Part shown: positions 7,720-15,729 of the stretch, in pieces
How positions within the stretch are numbered: the first letter of the stretch is position 1
How the letters are laid out: each line of letters begins with the position of its first letter
Assembly: GCA_965208525.1 (NCBI GenBank)
Contig: OZ242340.1
Location: 1,364,001 to 1,428,000 of the forward strand
DNA length: 64,000 nucleotides
Direction: 5' to 3'
Origin: VXYL01 sp965208525
Lineage (GTDB): Bacteria; Pseudomonadota; Gammaproteobacteria; Pseudomonadales; Azotimanducaceae
The notes under the pieces: generated by a model
The model's database searches: none
The model's input: the letters and a program-made list of their open reading frames with translations, nothing else
What the model was told of the DNA's origin: nothing
Translations under genes and position numbers: made by a program

Positions 7720-9909
7720 GTGCTTAAACAAGGACGGGCCTGCGGAAGGAAGGCATCCAGCTTTCCCTCGCGCGCAGACAGGTGCGCGCTGCTGGCGTTG
7801 CCCATCATCTGCGTGGCCCTCGCCGGCGCCGCCGACGCCCAGCAGGAGGACTCGACCGCTGCCACGCCACGCCTCCTAGAGGAGGTCGTCACTACGGCGT
7901 CAAAGAAAGGCGTTGCGGAAGCGGCGCAGGACGTTGTTGGTGCCGTCAGCGTTCTCGACGGCGCTCGGCTCGAGGCCCTGCACGTCAACGACATCGAGGA
8001 ACTCGGCTACTCCCTCCCCAACGTCGCCTTCGACGGCATCGGCACCGGCAAGGGCATCGCCAACTTCTCGATCCGAGGCATGGGCGTTGCCGGCTCCATC
8101 CCGTCGATCGATCCCACCGTCGGCGTATTCGTGGATGGGATGTATCTCGGGGTCAACTACGGCGTGATCATGGACATGCTCGATCTCGAAGCCGTGGAGG
8201 TGCTGCGCGGGCCACAGGGCCTGCTGTTCGGTCGCAACGTGATCGGTGGCGCGGTCCTCCTCCGCTCGCGCCGACCGTCCGGCGAGTCTTCCGGCTACGC
8301 CTCCGTGCGCCAGGCGAGCGGTCCGGAGACCCGCGTGGCCGGAGCGGCAGAACAAAGCTTCATGGGAGGCGCCCTCGACGCCCGGCTCGCGGTCAGCTAC
8401 CGCGACGACCAAGGCTGGTTCGACAACGACGCCCCAGGCGGCGGCGCGGTGGGAGCTGAGACGGCCTGGTCCGCGCGGCCCGTGCTTGCCTTCAAGCCAA
8501 CGGAGAACCTGGACATCACGGTCATCCTCGAACGTGGCAACTCCGATGGCGACGGCCCCGCGACCCAGAATCGCTACCGCTACCAGGGCTTCGACTTTGC
8601 CATTGACGAGGTGGGCTTCTCCGACGTGGACTGGCGCCATGTCGTGGTCGAAGCCGAGCGGCGTCTCGACAACGGCCGCCTCGTCAACGTCTTCGGCCTG
8701 CGCGGCGTCGGCCACGAGTCGCTCGCCGACATCGACTCGACGACGCAGCCGATCTTCCACCTTTGGGCCTACACCGACCAGGAACAGGTCAGCAACGAAC
8801 TGCGCTACACGGGCTGGCTCAGCGACGAGCTTGAACTCACGGTCGGCGCCTACGCCTTCGACCAGAAGATCCGCTATCGCGAGCAGCGCGTCATTCGGGG
8901 CGCCTCGGGGCTGCCGTTCGGCGGCGACCAGCGCCACGGCACGGCCGGTGCCTTCGCCAATGTGGACTTGCACCCAAGCGAGCGCTGGGTGGTCAGCGCC
9001 GGCGCGCGCTACACGGTGGAGCGCAAGACGGTCGAGATCGCAACCGCCGGCCGCGCCGCTTGCGACGCCCGTTCCCATCGCTGCGAATACGACTTCGAAG
9101 ACGATGACATCTGGCGCAACGTCACCCCGCGCCTGGCGGTGCAGCGCTGGTTCGGCAACCACGTGCAGGCCTATGCGGAATACACGCGGGGATTCCGCAG
9201 CGGCGGCTACAACCTGCGCAGCACCTCACCCACCGACTCCCCCGGCCCGTTCGACGAGGAGGAGCAGGACGCGGTGGAAGTCGGCCTCAAGACCGAACTT
9301 GCACGCCTGCGCATCAACGTTGCCGCCTTCCGCAGCAAAGTGCGCGGACTGCAGCGGCAGGTGACCCGCGAAGACGTCGCCACCGGCGCAATCCAGGTGA
9401 CGGCCAACACAGCCGACGCCACCATCGACGGGATCGAGGCCGACGCCGTCCTTGCGCTCGGAGAGGCCTGCACTGCCAGCGCCTTCGTTGGCATCGCCCG
9501 CGGCGCCTACGACCGGGTGCGCTACGACCTCGACGGCGACGGCTCCACGGTGGGCGACGAACGGCTCAAGCTCCCGCGCCTCGCCCCCCTCACGTTCGGC
9601 GTCGAAGGCCAGTGCCGCCGACAGATGGGCTCCCTTGGACTGGTGACCGCCCGCATCGGCCTCTCCCACCGCGACGACAGTGAGATCGCCCACGACAACA
9701 CCGGCGTCCTCGACGGCGGCGACGTGCTCGACATCAGCATCTCGTCCGCCCCCACCCCGTCGCTCCGCTTCACGGCCTTCGGTCGCAACCTCCAGGGCGA
9801 AGTGTTCCGCCGCAGCCACTTCGACCTAACGGGCCTTGTCGACTCCACCTACTCACCGCTGAAAGAGGGGAGGATCGTCGGCGTTGAGGCAAGGTGGGCG
9901 TTTCGCTAG
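7720..9909 (+). CDS. TonB-dependent outer-membrane receptor
   Basis: About 729 residues. A signal peptide is visible (ALLALPIICVALAGAADA), then a TonB-box-like LEEVVTTASKK, a plug domain (about residues 45-160, with VLRGPQGLLFGRNVIGGAV) and a long beta-barrel ending EGRIVGVEARWAFR. Such proteins import siderophores, vitamins or glycans using TonB energy; the substrate cannot be told from sequence. I chose the GTG at 7720, 11 bases after argB; a TTG five codons earlier overlaps argB. Long-range similarity is to the promiscuous receptors common in marine gammaproteobacteria. Confidence 0.9.
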   Translation: MLKQGRACGRKASSFPSRADRCALLALPIICVALAGAADAQQEDSTAATPRLLEEVVTTASKKGVAEAAQDVVGAVSVLDGARLEALHVNDIEELGYSLPNVAFDGIGTGKGIANFSIRGMGVAGSIPSIDPTVGVFVDGMYLGVNYGVIMDMLDLEAVEVLRGPQGLLFGRNVIGGAVLLRSRRPSGESSGYASVRQASGPETRVAGAAEQSFMGGALDARLAVSYRDDQGWFDNDAPGGGAVGAETAWSARPVLAFKPTENLDITVILERGNSDGDGPATQNRYRYQGFDFAIDEVGFSDVDWRHVVVEAERRLDNGRLVNVFGLRGVGHESLADIDSTTQPIFHLWAYTDQEQVSNELRYTGWLSDELELTVGAYAFDQKIRYREQRVIRGASGLPFGGDQRHGTAGAFANVDLHPSERWVVSAGARYTVERKTVEIATAGRAACDARSHRCEYDFEDDDIWRNVTPRLAVQRWFGNHVQAYAEYTRGFRSGGYNLRSTSPTDSPGPFDEEEQDAVEVGLKTELARLRINVAAFRSKVRGLQRQVTREDVATGAIQVTANTADATIDGIEADAVLALGEACTASAFVGIARGAYDRVRYDLDGDGSTVGDERLKLPRLAPLTFGVEGQCRRQMGSLGLVTARIGLSHRDDSEIAHDNTGVLDGGDVLDISISSAPTPSLRFTAFGRNLQGEVFRRSHFDLTGLVDSTYSPLKEGRIVGVEARWAFR

Positions 9910-10165
9910 TAGGGGCGCCGCTCCGGAGGGAGCCTTCATGTTGTCAAGGCGGTTTCGGTGATTGGTGTTTCGGGTCGCGGAGTGTCCCAGGCGCCCTTGG
10001 TGCCTGTCGCCGTTTCGTCGGGTCGCGCACCGCGTCAAGCCGCTGGCGCGGCTGCTCCGCTTCGCTGCGCCCCTTCGGGTGACCCGGCGCGCGACCCGAC
10101 GAAGGGTTGGGCTGCGGCCCAAAGCGGGGCTTTCGGCCTTCGCCGCAAGCGGCGGGAGGGGCGGC
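9910..10165. other. spacer between the TonB receptor and an IS110-type transposase gene
   Basis: No gene is visible. It probably includes one end of the IS remnant. GC-rich inverted runs occur, but I cannot fix an IS boundary or target duplication. Confidence 0.4.
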
Positions 10166-11044
10166 TCAGCCGGCGTCGTCGGCGGCGCGGGGCGCCTGCG
10201 GGGTCCACAGGCGGTCGTCGCGGAGCAGGGCGTTGGCGAGAGTCACGAGCTTGCGCATGACCGCCGTCAGCGCCACCTTCGGGGGCTTGCCGCGGCCCAC
10301 CAGGCGACTGTAGACGGCCTTGATGTCGGGGTTGTGGCGGATGGCCGACAGCCCCGCCAGGCTCGCCGCCTCGCCGTGGCCGACTGCGCCGAGTTCCGGC
10401 ATCTCCGCCAGCAGCGTCGCCGCCGTCACCCGGCCGATGCCGGCGATCGACGACAGCACCTCGGCGCGGTGCGACAGTTCCGCGTCGGACCGCGTCAGCT
10501 CGCGGATGCGGGCCTCCACCGCCTTCACCTGCCGCGCCACCTGCCGCAGCCGGTTGCGGTGCTGGTGCCGCAGCAGCGCGCTGCGCGACTGGTGCAGGCG
10601 GTTCCGCGCCCGCGTCCGATCCCGCATCAGCGCGTCCCGCGCCGACACCAGCTCCTCCAGCTCCGGAAGCGGCTCCCGCCGCGCCCGAACGCGGCGAAGC
10701 GCCAGCGTCGCGCCCATCAGCGCCAGCACCTTGGCGTCCACCTTGTCGGTCTTCGCCAGACGACCCGCCGCCTTCGCGAACAGCCGCGCCCGCAGCGGGT
10801 TCACCTCCGCCAGCGGAAGACGCTCCGCAAGGCGCGCCTCCAGCTCCCGGTGCAGGCGGCCGGTGGACTCGTACACCACCCGGTGCGCCGAGTCGCCGAC
10901 CCACCGCGCCAGTTCCTCGATCCCCTGGGCGTCGTTGGCGAAGCGCCTCGACTCCCCGGTCGACAGACGGTGCGTGTCCAGGCTCGCCTTCGAGACGTCC
11001 ACGCCCACCGCGTCCAGCCTGCTACCATCGTTCGTGCTTTCCAT
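10166..11044 (-). CDS. IS110-family transposase with an internal deletion
   Basis: 292 residues from the ATG giving MESTNDGSRLDAVGVDVSK. The N-terminal DEDD RuvC-like domain is present (GVDVSK, VVYESTG, KTDKVDAK), followed by a coiled linker and the start of the Tnp_20 domain (IAGIGRVTAATLLAEMPEL). The text then passes from ASLAGLS directly to AIRHNPDIKAVYSRL. Family members have roughly 35-40 residues between these points, including the RDSG serine proposed to be catalytic. The reading frame stays open through the gap. The element is therefore probably immobile by itself. IS110 elements encode a bridge RNA outside the gene; the hairpin at 11169-11198 might belong to it. Confidence 0.85.
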   Translation of the reverse strand: MESTNDGSRLDAVGVDVSKASLDTHRLSTGESRRFANDAQGIEELARWVGDSAHRVVYESTGRLHRELEARLAERLPLAEVNPLRARLFAKAAGRLAKTDKVDAKVLALMGATLALRRVRARREPLPELEELVSARDALMRDRTRARNRLHQSRSALLRHQHRNRLRQVARQVKAVEARIRELTRSDAELSHRAEVLSSIAGIGRVTAATLLAEMPELGAVGHGEAASLAGLSAIRHNPDIKAVYSRLVGRGKPPKVALTAVMRKLVTLANALLRDDRLWTPQAPRAADDAG

Positions 11045-11168
11045 TGGCTCCTGTCCTTGTCTACGGGCCTCGATGCCCATGCCTTCATTCAGGACCTTTC
11101 GGAAAGTGCGGCGGCGATCCGGCTCCCTCGCGGCCCTCGATGGCCTGGGCGTTCACGATCCGCCGCCA

Positions 11169-11198
11169 CACCACCGCCGGCTCACACCGGCGGTGGTG
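11169..11198. repeat. 12-bp hairpin beside the IS110 transposase gene
   Basis: A perfect stem made by 11169-11180 and 11187-11198 around a six-base loop (ctcaca), on the 5' side of the transposase gene. There is no T-run, so it is not a normal terminator. It may be part of the IS110 noncoding (bridge RNA) end or an ordinary palindrome. Confidence 0.45.
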
Positions 11199-11241
11199 AA
11201 CCCCCTGAACGTGAGTTCACCGGGACATTTCTAACAGACAA

Positions 11242-11338
11242 GGGCGTCCCGCCCTCCATGCGCGCCGTCAGGCGCGCCTCCTTGCACGATGCAGCGAGCG
11301 TTTTGCGCGCCTTGGGCGCGGTGGAGGGCGGGACGCCC
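11242..11338. repeat. inverted pair of REP-like repeats
   Basis: A 16-base unit gggcgtcccgccctcc at 11242-11257 is repeated in inverted orientation at 11323-11338, with smaller GC palindromes (cgcgcc/ggcgcg) between. The same unit occurs at 25360-25378 and three times inside rnr (29120-29246), so this is a dispersed chromosomal repeat family. With the IS end it fills the 432-base gene-free stretch 11045-11476. Confidence 0.75.
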
Positions 11339-11476
11339 TCCCTCCGGGGGACGGTGTCAGACGCTGCAAGGTCGAAGTGAGACACGGCCCGGCGCTCACG
11401 TGGCTTGCATTCAGGCAAGCGAGACTGTTGACTACGCCGTTCGCGCGAATTGCCGCAAGGGAAGGGACCAAGACGC

Positions 11477-12754
11477 ATGAAGTTCGGGATTTTCTACGAG
11501 CACCAGTTGCCGCGCCCCTGGGACGATGGCGAGGAACAGAAGCTCTTCAACGACGCCCTCGAGCAAGTGGAGGTGGCCGATCGGCTCGGCATCGACTACG
11601 CCTGGGAGGTGGAGCACCACTTCCTGGAAGAGTATTCGCATTCGTCGGCGCCGGAAGTGTTCCTCGCGGCCTGCTCGCAGCGCACGAAGAACATCCGCCT
11701 GGGCCACGGCATTCGCCAGGTGATCCCGCAGTACAACCACCCGGCGCGCACGGCGGAAGTGATCGCCACGCTCGATCTCGTCTCCAACGGACGGGTGGAG
11801 TTCGGCACCGGCGAATCGTCCGCGGAGCTCGAACTTGGCGGCTTCCGCATCCCGGTGGAGGACAAGCGCAAGATCTTCATGGAGTCGGTCGAACAAATCT
11901 GCAACATGCTGGCGATGGACCCCTATCCCGGCTACAAGGGGCAGTATTTCGAGATGCCCTGCCGCAACATCGTGCCGAAGCCGGCGCAAAGGCCGCATCC
12001 GCCGCTGTGGGTGGCGTGCTCGCAGCGCGAGACCATCCGCATGGCGGCACGGCTCGGCATCGGCGCCCTCACATTCGCCTTCGTCGACCCCGCGGAGGCC
12101 ACCGAATGGGTGGAGGAGTACTACGGCATCATCAAGAGCGATGAATGCGTACCCATCGGCCATGCCATCAATCCCAACATCTGCATGGTGTCGAGCTTTT
12201 CCTGCCACCAGGATCGCGCGGAAGCCGTGCGCCGGGGCCTGCCGGGCTTCGAGTTCTTCGGCTTTGCGCTGGGCAGCCTCTATGCCTTCGGCGAGCACAA
12301 GCCGGGCCGCACCAACCTCTGGCAGCAGTTCGAGGCGATCCAGAAGACCAAGCAAGAGTCGAACGACATCACCGGCGGCGCCTTGAGCGGCAGCCGCGGC
12401 GGCATCGGCACCCCGGACGATCTGCGCGAGCACCTCTTGAAGTTCGAGGCCTGCAACGTCGATCAGGTGACCTTCATCCAGCAAGCCGGCCGCAACCGCC
12501 ACGAGCACATCTGCGAGGCCTTGGAGCTCTTTGCCGAGGAGGTGATGCCGGAGTTCAAGGAGCGCGAGGCGGAACGCGAACGGCGCAAGATGGAAGAGCT
12601 CGCGCCTTACCTTGAAGCTGCGATGGAACGCAAGATCGCCATGCAGCAGCTCAAGGACGACGACATTCCGGTGTTCGAGTCGCTGGGCCGCAAGGTCTCG
12701 CAGGAATCGCAGAACGAGGAATCGATCTACGAGAAGCCGCAAGCGGCTGGCTAG
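11477..12754 (+). CDS. LLM-class (luciferase-like) flavin-dependent oxidoreductase
   Basis: A 425-residue member of the bacterial luciferase superfamily; these are FMN- or F420-dependent monooxygenases and dehydrogenases with a TIM-barrel fold. The start is the ATG giving MKFGIFYEHQLPRPW, the typical first strand. Other family marks are YAWEVEHHFLEEYSH, LGHGIRQ, FGTGES near residues 105-125 and a late FIQQAGRNRHEH segment. An E/R-rich helical C-terminal region follows. The substrate is unknown. It stands alone between an IS remnant and a repeat-rich spacer. Confidence 0.88.
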   Translation: MKFGIFYEHQLPRPWDDGEEQKLFNDALEQVEVADRLGIDYAWEVEHHFLEEYSHSSAPEVFLAACSQRTKNIRLGHGIRQVIPQYNHPARTAEVIATLDLVSNGRVEFGTGESSAELELGGFRIPVEDKRKIFMESVEQICNMLAMDPYPGYKGQYFEMPCRNIVPKPAQRPHPPLWVACSQRETIRMAARLGIGALTFAFVDPAEATEWVEEYYGIIKSDECVPIGHAINPNICMVSSFSCHQDRAEAVRRGLPGFEFFGFALGSLYAFGEHKPGRTNLWQQFEAIQKTKQESNDITGGALSGSRGGIGTPDDLREHLLKFEACNVDQVTFIQQAGRNRHEHICEALELFAEEVMPEFKEREAERERRKMEELAPYLEAAMERKIAMQQLKDDDIPVFESLGRKVSQESQNEESIYEKPQAAG

Positions 12755-12770
12755 CGCATGAGGCAGGCCA

Positions 12771-12851
12771 CCCAAGGGGCGACGCATGCGTCGCCCCTTG
12801 GGCCCGGGGCATGACCGACACCTTCCTGTAGGGGCGACGCATGCGTCGCCC
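12771..12851. repeat. perfect 32-bp palindrome and a related 20-bp palindrome
   Basis: Positions 12771-12802 read identically on both strands (half-site cccaaggggcgacgca). A second palindrome of the same core (gggcgacgca/tgcgtcgccc) lies at 12832-12851, and partial copies (gcatgcgtcgc) occur near 12972-13010. They fill most of the 315-base gap between the luciferase-like gene and the ECF sigma gene. No T-tract follows, so a terminator role is uncertain. An AT-rich block at about 12907-12945 is a promoter candidate. Confidence 0.75.
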
Positions 12852-13069
12852 TGTCCGGCTTGGAGCGAGGGGCGGGACGCCCTCGCCCCAAAGGGCCCTC
12901 GCTTCGGGATAAATTATAAAAATATCAATTTGTTGCGAGAATATGTTCCATGCGAGTCCCTACCGCGAGTGAAGCATGCGTCGCTCGGGCATGTATGCGT
13001 CGCAACGCCCGATGACCGGACGGGGAATCCTTCCGTGACCTTTTTCGCCGCTGGCGCATCCAATAAGGC

Positions 13070-13642
13070 ATGTCCCGTTTTCGCGACATCGAGCTTGATC
13101 CCGGCGTCATCCGCCGCCTGAAGAAGGGCGATCGCAAGGCGCAGGAGAGGGTCTATCGCGCCTTTTCGAGCGCAGTCTTCACCTTGGCGCGGCGGGTGTT
13201 GCGCGATCCCGGCGCTGCCGAGGAGGTGACGCAGGACACCTTCGTGGATGTTCTCTGCAAGGCCGACACGCTGACCAAGGACACCGCGTTCCCGGCGTGG
13301 GTGCGATCCATCGCCATGAACCACTGCCTGATGCGTCTGCGCTCGCCTTGGCAGCGGCGGCGGGAAGCCCTCGAAATCGACCACCGCGGCACCGCGGGCG
13401 ATGCCACCGACCGCGCCGTGGATGTGGATCAGGCGCTGGCGCAATTGCCAGCTACGGCGCGCATGGTGGTGTGGATGCACTGCATCGAAGGCTGCACCCA
13501 CGAGGAGATCGGGCGCGCTTTCGGCTACACCCCAAGCTTCTCGAAAACCCAACTCTCACGTGCCTTTGAGGCCATGGCCAAGGCCCGGTTCGGGCCGGAG
13601 CAGAACGATGACTCGGCAAACAACGCCCTTTGCCGTGCTTGA
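13070..13642 (+). CDS. ECF-type RNA polymerase sigma factor
   Basis: A 190-residue extracytoplasmic-function sigma factor. Region 2 is visible at residues about 20-90 (RVYRAFSSAVFTLARRVLRDPGAAEEVTQDTFVDVL) and region 4 at about 125-175 (LAQLPATARMVVWMHCIEGCTHEEIGRAFG, the -35-binding HTH). Its 3' end overlaps the next gene, which encodes a single-span membrane protein, the usual ECF sigma/anti-sigma arrangement. It probably controls its own operon in response to an envelope signal. Confidence 0.93.
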   Translation: MSRFRDIELDPGVIRRLKKGDRKAQERVYRAFSSAVFTLARRVLRDPGAAEEVTQDTFVDVLCKADTLTKDTAFPAWVRSIAMNHCLMRLRSPWQRRREALEIDHRGTAGDATDRAVDVDQALAQLPATARMVVWMHCIEGCTHEEIGRAFGYTPSFSKTQLSRAFEAMAKARFGPEQNDDSANNALCRA

Positions 13643-14189
13643 CGGCAAGCCCGAGAGCCGCGAGGCGCGGCAACGCGCCATCGAGGCGGAGCTCGAGGCG
13701 CTGCCGGATCTGGAGGCGCCGAGCGCACTCTGGGACGGCATCGAACGACGCGTGCGCGGGCAGAACGCTCGCCGGGAGCGTCGCGTCCGCACCGCCTGGC
13801 AGGCTCTCGCCGCGAGCGTTGCGGCAGTCTCGCTTGCCTCGGTGGTGTGGCTGTTTCAGCCCGAACCGTCGGCGCCGACCGTGGCAACGGCCTCAGCGCC
13901 GGTCAATGTCGGCGCACTGGTGGAGGCGTCGCAGGCGCTCGAAAACCAGCGCCGGGAGCTGCCTGTGATGGACTTGCCCGGCTTCGGCGCCACCGAGGCG
14001 GATGCGCGCACCATCCTTGCCGGGCGCATCGCCACCGTGGATCGGAGCCTCAACGATCTTGCGGCGGCGGATCGCATCGATCCGGTCGTGCGCGAGGCGC
14101 TGTGGCGCGAACGGGTGGAACTGATGAACGCATTGATGCGCGCCGAACAGTTGCAGCGAGAGGAATTCATCCGCCGCGCCGTGTACTGA
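13608..14189 (+). CDS. putative anti-sigma factor, single membrane span
   Basis: 193 residues starting at an ATG 35 bases inside the sigma gene. The cytoplasmic N-terminal half (about 60 residues, acidic) precedes one transmembrane helix (WQALAASVAAVSLASVVWLF, about residues 63-82); the rest is predicted periplasmic. There is no clear zinc-finger HxxxCxxC motif, so assignment as anti-sigma rests on topology and position. The periplasmic part may sense a signal with the PDZ protein encoded next. Confidence 0.72.
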   Translation: MTRQTTPFAVLDGKPESREARQRAIEAELEALPDLEAPSALWDGIERRVRGQNARRERRVRTAWQALAASVAAVSLASVVWLFQPEPSAPTVATASAPVNVGALVEASQALENQRRELPVMDLPGFGATEADARTILAGRIATVDRSLNDLAAADRIDPVVREALWRERVELMNALMRAEQLQREEFIRRAVY

Positions 14190-14251
14190 GTGCATCGCAC
14201 CCACGAACAAGCGTCCCATTTCGGGACACCGATCCTCAAAGGAGCGCTCGC

Positions 14252-15208
14252 ATGAGAATCGCATCGCTTTCCCTCACCCTGCTGCTTGGCGTTGGCGCGT
14301 GGGCGGACGATCCGCCGGAGCCGCCGCCGACCGATCTCGCGGAGGCGAGGGCCCAGCTCGACAAGGCCCGAGAGGCGTTCGACAAGGCCCTGGCTCGTGT
14401 CACCGTGCTGGACGTGGACGCCCTGATGGACGACGTCCACACCACCCATTTCGATTTTGAGGACCTCTTTGGCGGCGGCGACGACGCCATGCTCGGAGTC
14501 GTCATCCACGACCATGACGACGGCGTCCATGTGGCGGCAGTGACGCCGGACAGCGGCGCCGAAGCCGCCGGCATCCTCGCCGACGACGTGATCGTCGCCA
14601 TCAACGGCAAGGTGCTCGCGACCCAAGCGCATCCAGGCCGCAGCCTGCGCGAGGCGATGGCGGACGTGGAAGCCGGCGAGAAGGTCGCCATCGCCTTCGT
14701 GCGTGACGGCGAGGAACACGACGTGGACGTGGTTGCCACAGCCCGCGCGCATCCCGCGCGATCCATGCGCTGGCGCATGGCCGGCCCCGGCGACTCGAAG
14801 GCCATCCACTTCTTCGGGCCAGAGCGCCACATGGTGCGCAGAATTCGCCGCGCCGACCCGGAACTCGAACTCGTGGACATCGGCGAAGACCTCGGCAAGT
14901 ACTTCGGCGTCGATTCCGGCGTACTGGTGCTCGACACCCCACCCGGCAGCAACCTCAAGCCCGGCGACATCCTCCGCCGCGTTGACGACGCCGACATCCG
15001 CAACGCCGACGAAGCCTACCGCCTGCTCGCGGACCTCGACGAGGACGGCACCGCTGCCATTCGCCGCGAAAACCGCAGCCGCAACGTCAAGGTGGAGCCC
15101 GTCGAAGGCATGAACCGCCACTTCAACGTCATCATGCGCGGACATGAAGACTCGGGCCAGAAAGTCGAAGAGGTCGAAGTGGAGCTCGAGACAACCGGCG
15201 AGGAGTAG
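14252..15208 (+). CDS. periplasmic protein with two PDZ domains
   Basis: 318 residues. A short signal peptide (MRIASLSLTLLLGVGAWA) is followed by a charged helical segment, a PDZ domain at about residues 78-165 (MLGVVIHDHDDGVHVAAVTPDSGAEAAGILADD in outline, with AINGK) and a second at about 215-290 (YFGVDSGVLVLDTPPGSNLKPGD). No protease catalytic triad is visible. It lies 62 bases after the anti-sigma gene with aaaggagcg before its ATG. The operon suggests a role in envelope-stress sensing, perhaps analogous to PDZ control of RseA cleavage, but that is inference. Confidence 0.82.
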   Translation: MRIASLSLTLLLGVGAWADDPPEPPPTDLAEARAQLDKAREAFDKALARVTVLDVDALMDDVHTTHFDFEDLFGGGDDAMLGVVIHDHDDGVHVAAVTPDSGAEAAGILADDVIVAINGKVLATQAHPGRSLREAMADVEAGEKVAIAFVRDGEEHDVDVVATARAHPARSMRWRMAGPGDSKAIHFFGPERHMVRRIRRADPELELVDIGEDLGKYFGVDSGVLVLDTPPGSNLKPGDILRRVDDADIRNADEAYRLLADLDEDGTAAIRRENRSRNVKVEPVEGMNRHFNVIMRGHEDSGQKVEEVEVELETTGEE

Positions 15209-15260
15209 CGCCGCAAAGGCCTATCGTGCCGCCTAAGGCACTGAGCGCGAATCAGGGGCC

Positions 15261-15602
15261 TCAGGACTTACCGGGATGGGCTGCCACGCCCGTCCCGGCC
15301 GCGTCCGGGTGCAGCGCTTCCGCGCGCAGCGTGAGCCCCAGCGCGGCGACCACCCTGAGGACGGTCTCGAATGTCGGAACCCGCTCCCCCGAAAGCGCCT
15401 TGTAGAGGCTCTCGCGGGACAGCCCGGCATCGGACGCGACTTGGGCCATCCCGCGCGCACGAGCAATGTCGCCCAGAGCCTTCGCCACGAAAGCGGCGTT
15501 GCCGTCCGACTCCTCGATAGACGCCTCGAGATACGCCGCCATCTCCTCGCGCGTGCGAAGGTGCTCGGCTACGTCGTAAGGTGCAGTAGCAGTCTTGGTC
15601 AT
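15261..15602 (-). CDS. HigA-like addiction-module antidote, no partner toxin seen
   Basis: A 113-residue protein with an XRE helix-turn-helix at about residues 45-100 (ALGDIARARGMAQVASDAGLSRESLYKALSGE), matching the DNA-binding antitoxins of the HigBA-type group that pair with RelE-fold toxins. The toxin gene normally sits directly upstream, but the 127 bases to the next gene hold no RelE-like frame. It is either an orphan antitoxin or a stand-alone regulator. It starts at ATG 15602 after a gagggtggc-type ribosome site. Confidence 0.8.
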   Translation of the reverse strand: MTKTATAPYDVAEHLRTREEMAAYLEASIEESDGNAAFVAKALGDIARARGMAQVASDAGLSRESLYKALSGERVPTFETVLRVVAALGLTLRAEALHPDAAGTGVAAHPGKS

Positions 15603-15729
15603 GCCACCCTCCTACAGGTTCCTTGCCAGTCGCAGGGCCGTCTCAAGTAGCCAACAGGCTACACCGCTGTCAATCCCTACTCCGGTTGCCGCCACCATCC
15701 GGGTGTGATTCCACAAGTCCGCTATCCTT

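Noticed and set aside
11171..11196. Rho-independent terminator
   Set aside because: The hairpin has no following T-run on either strand.
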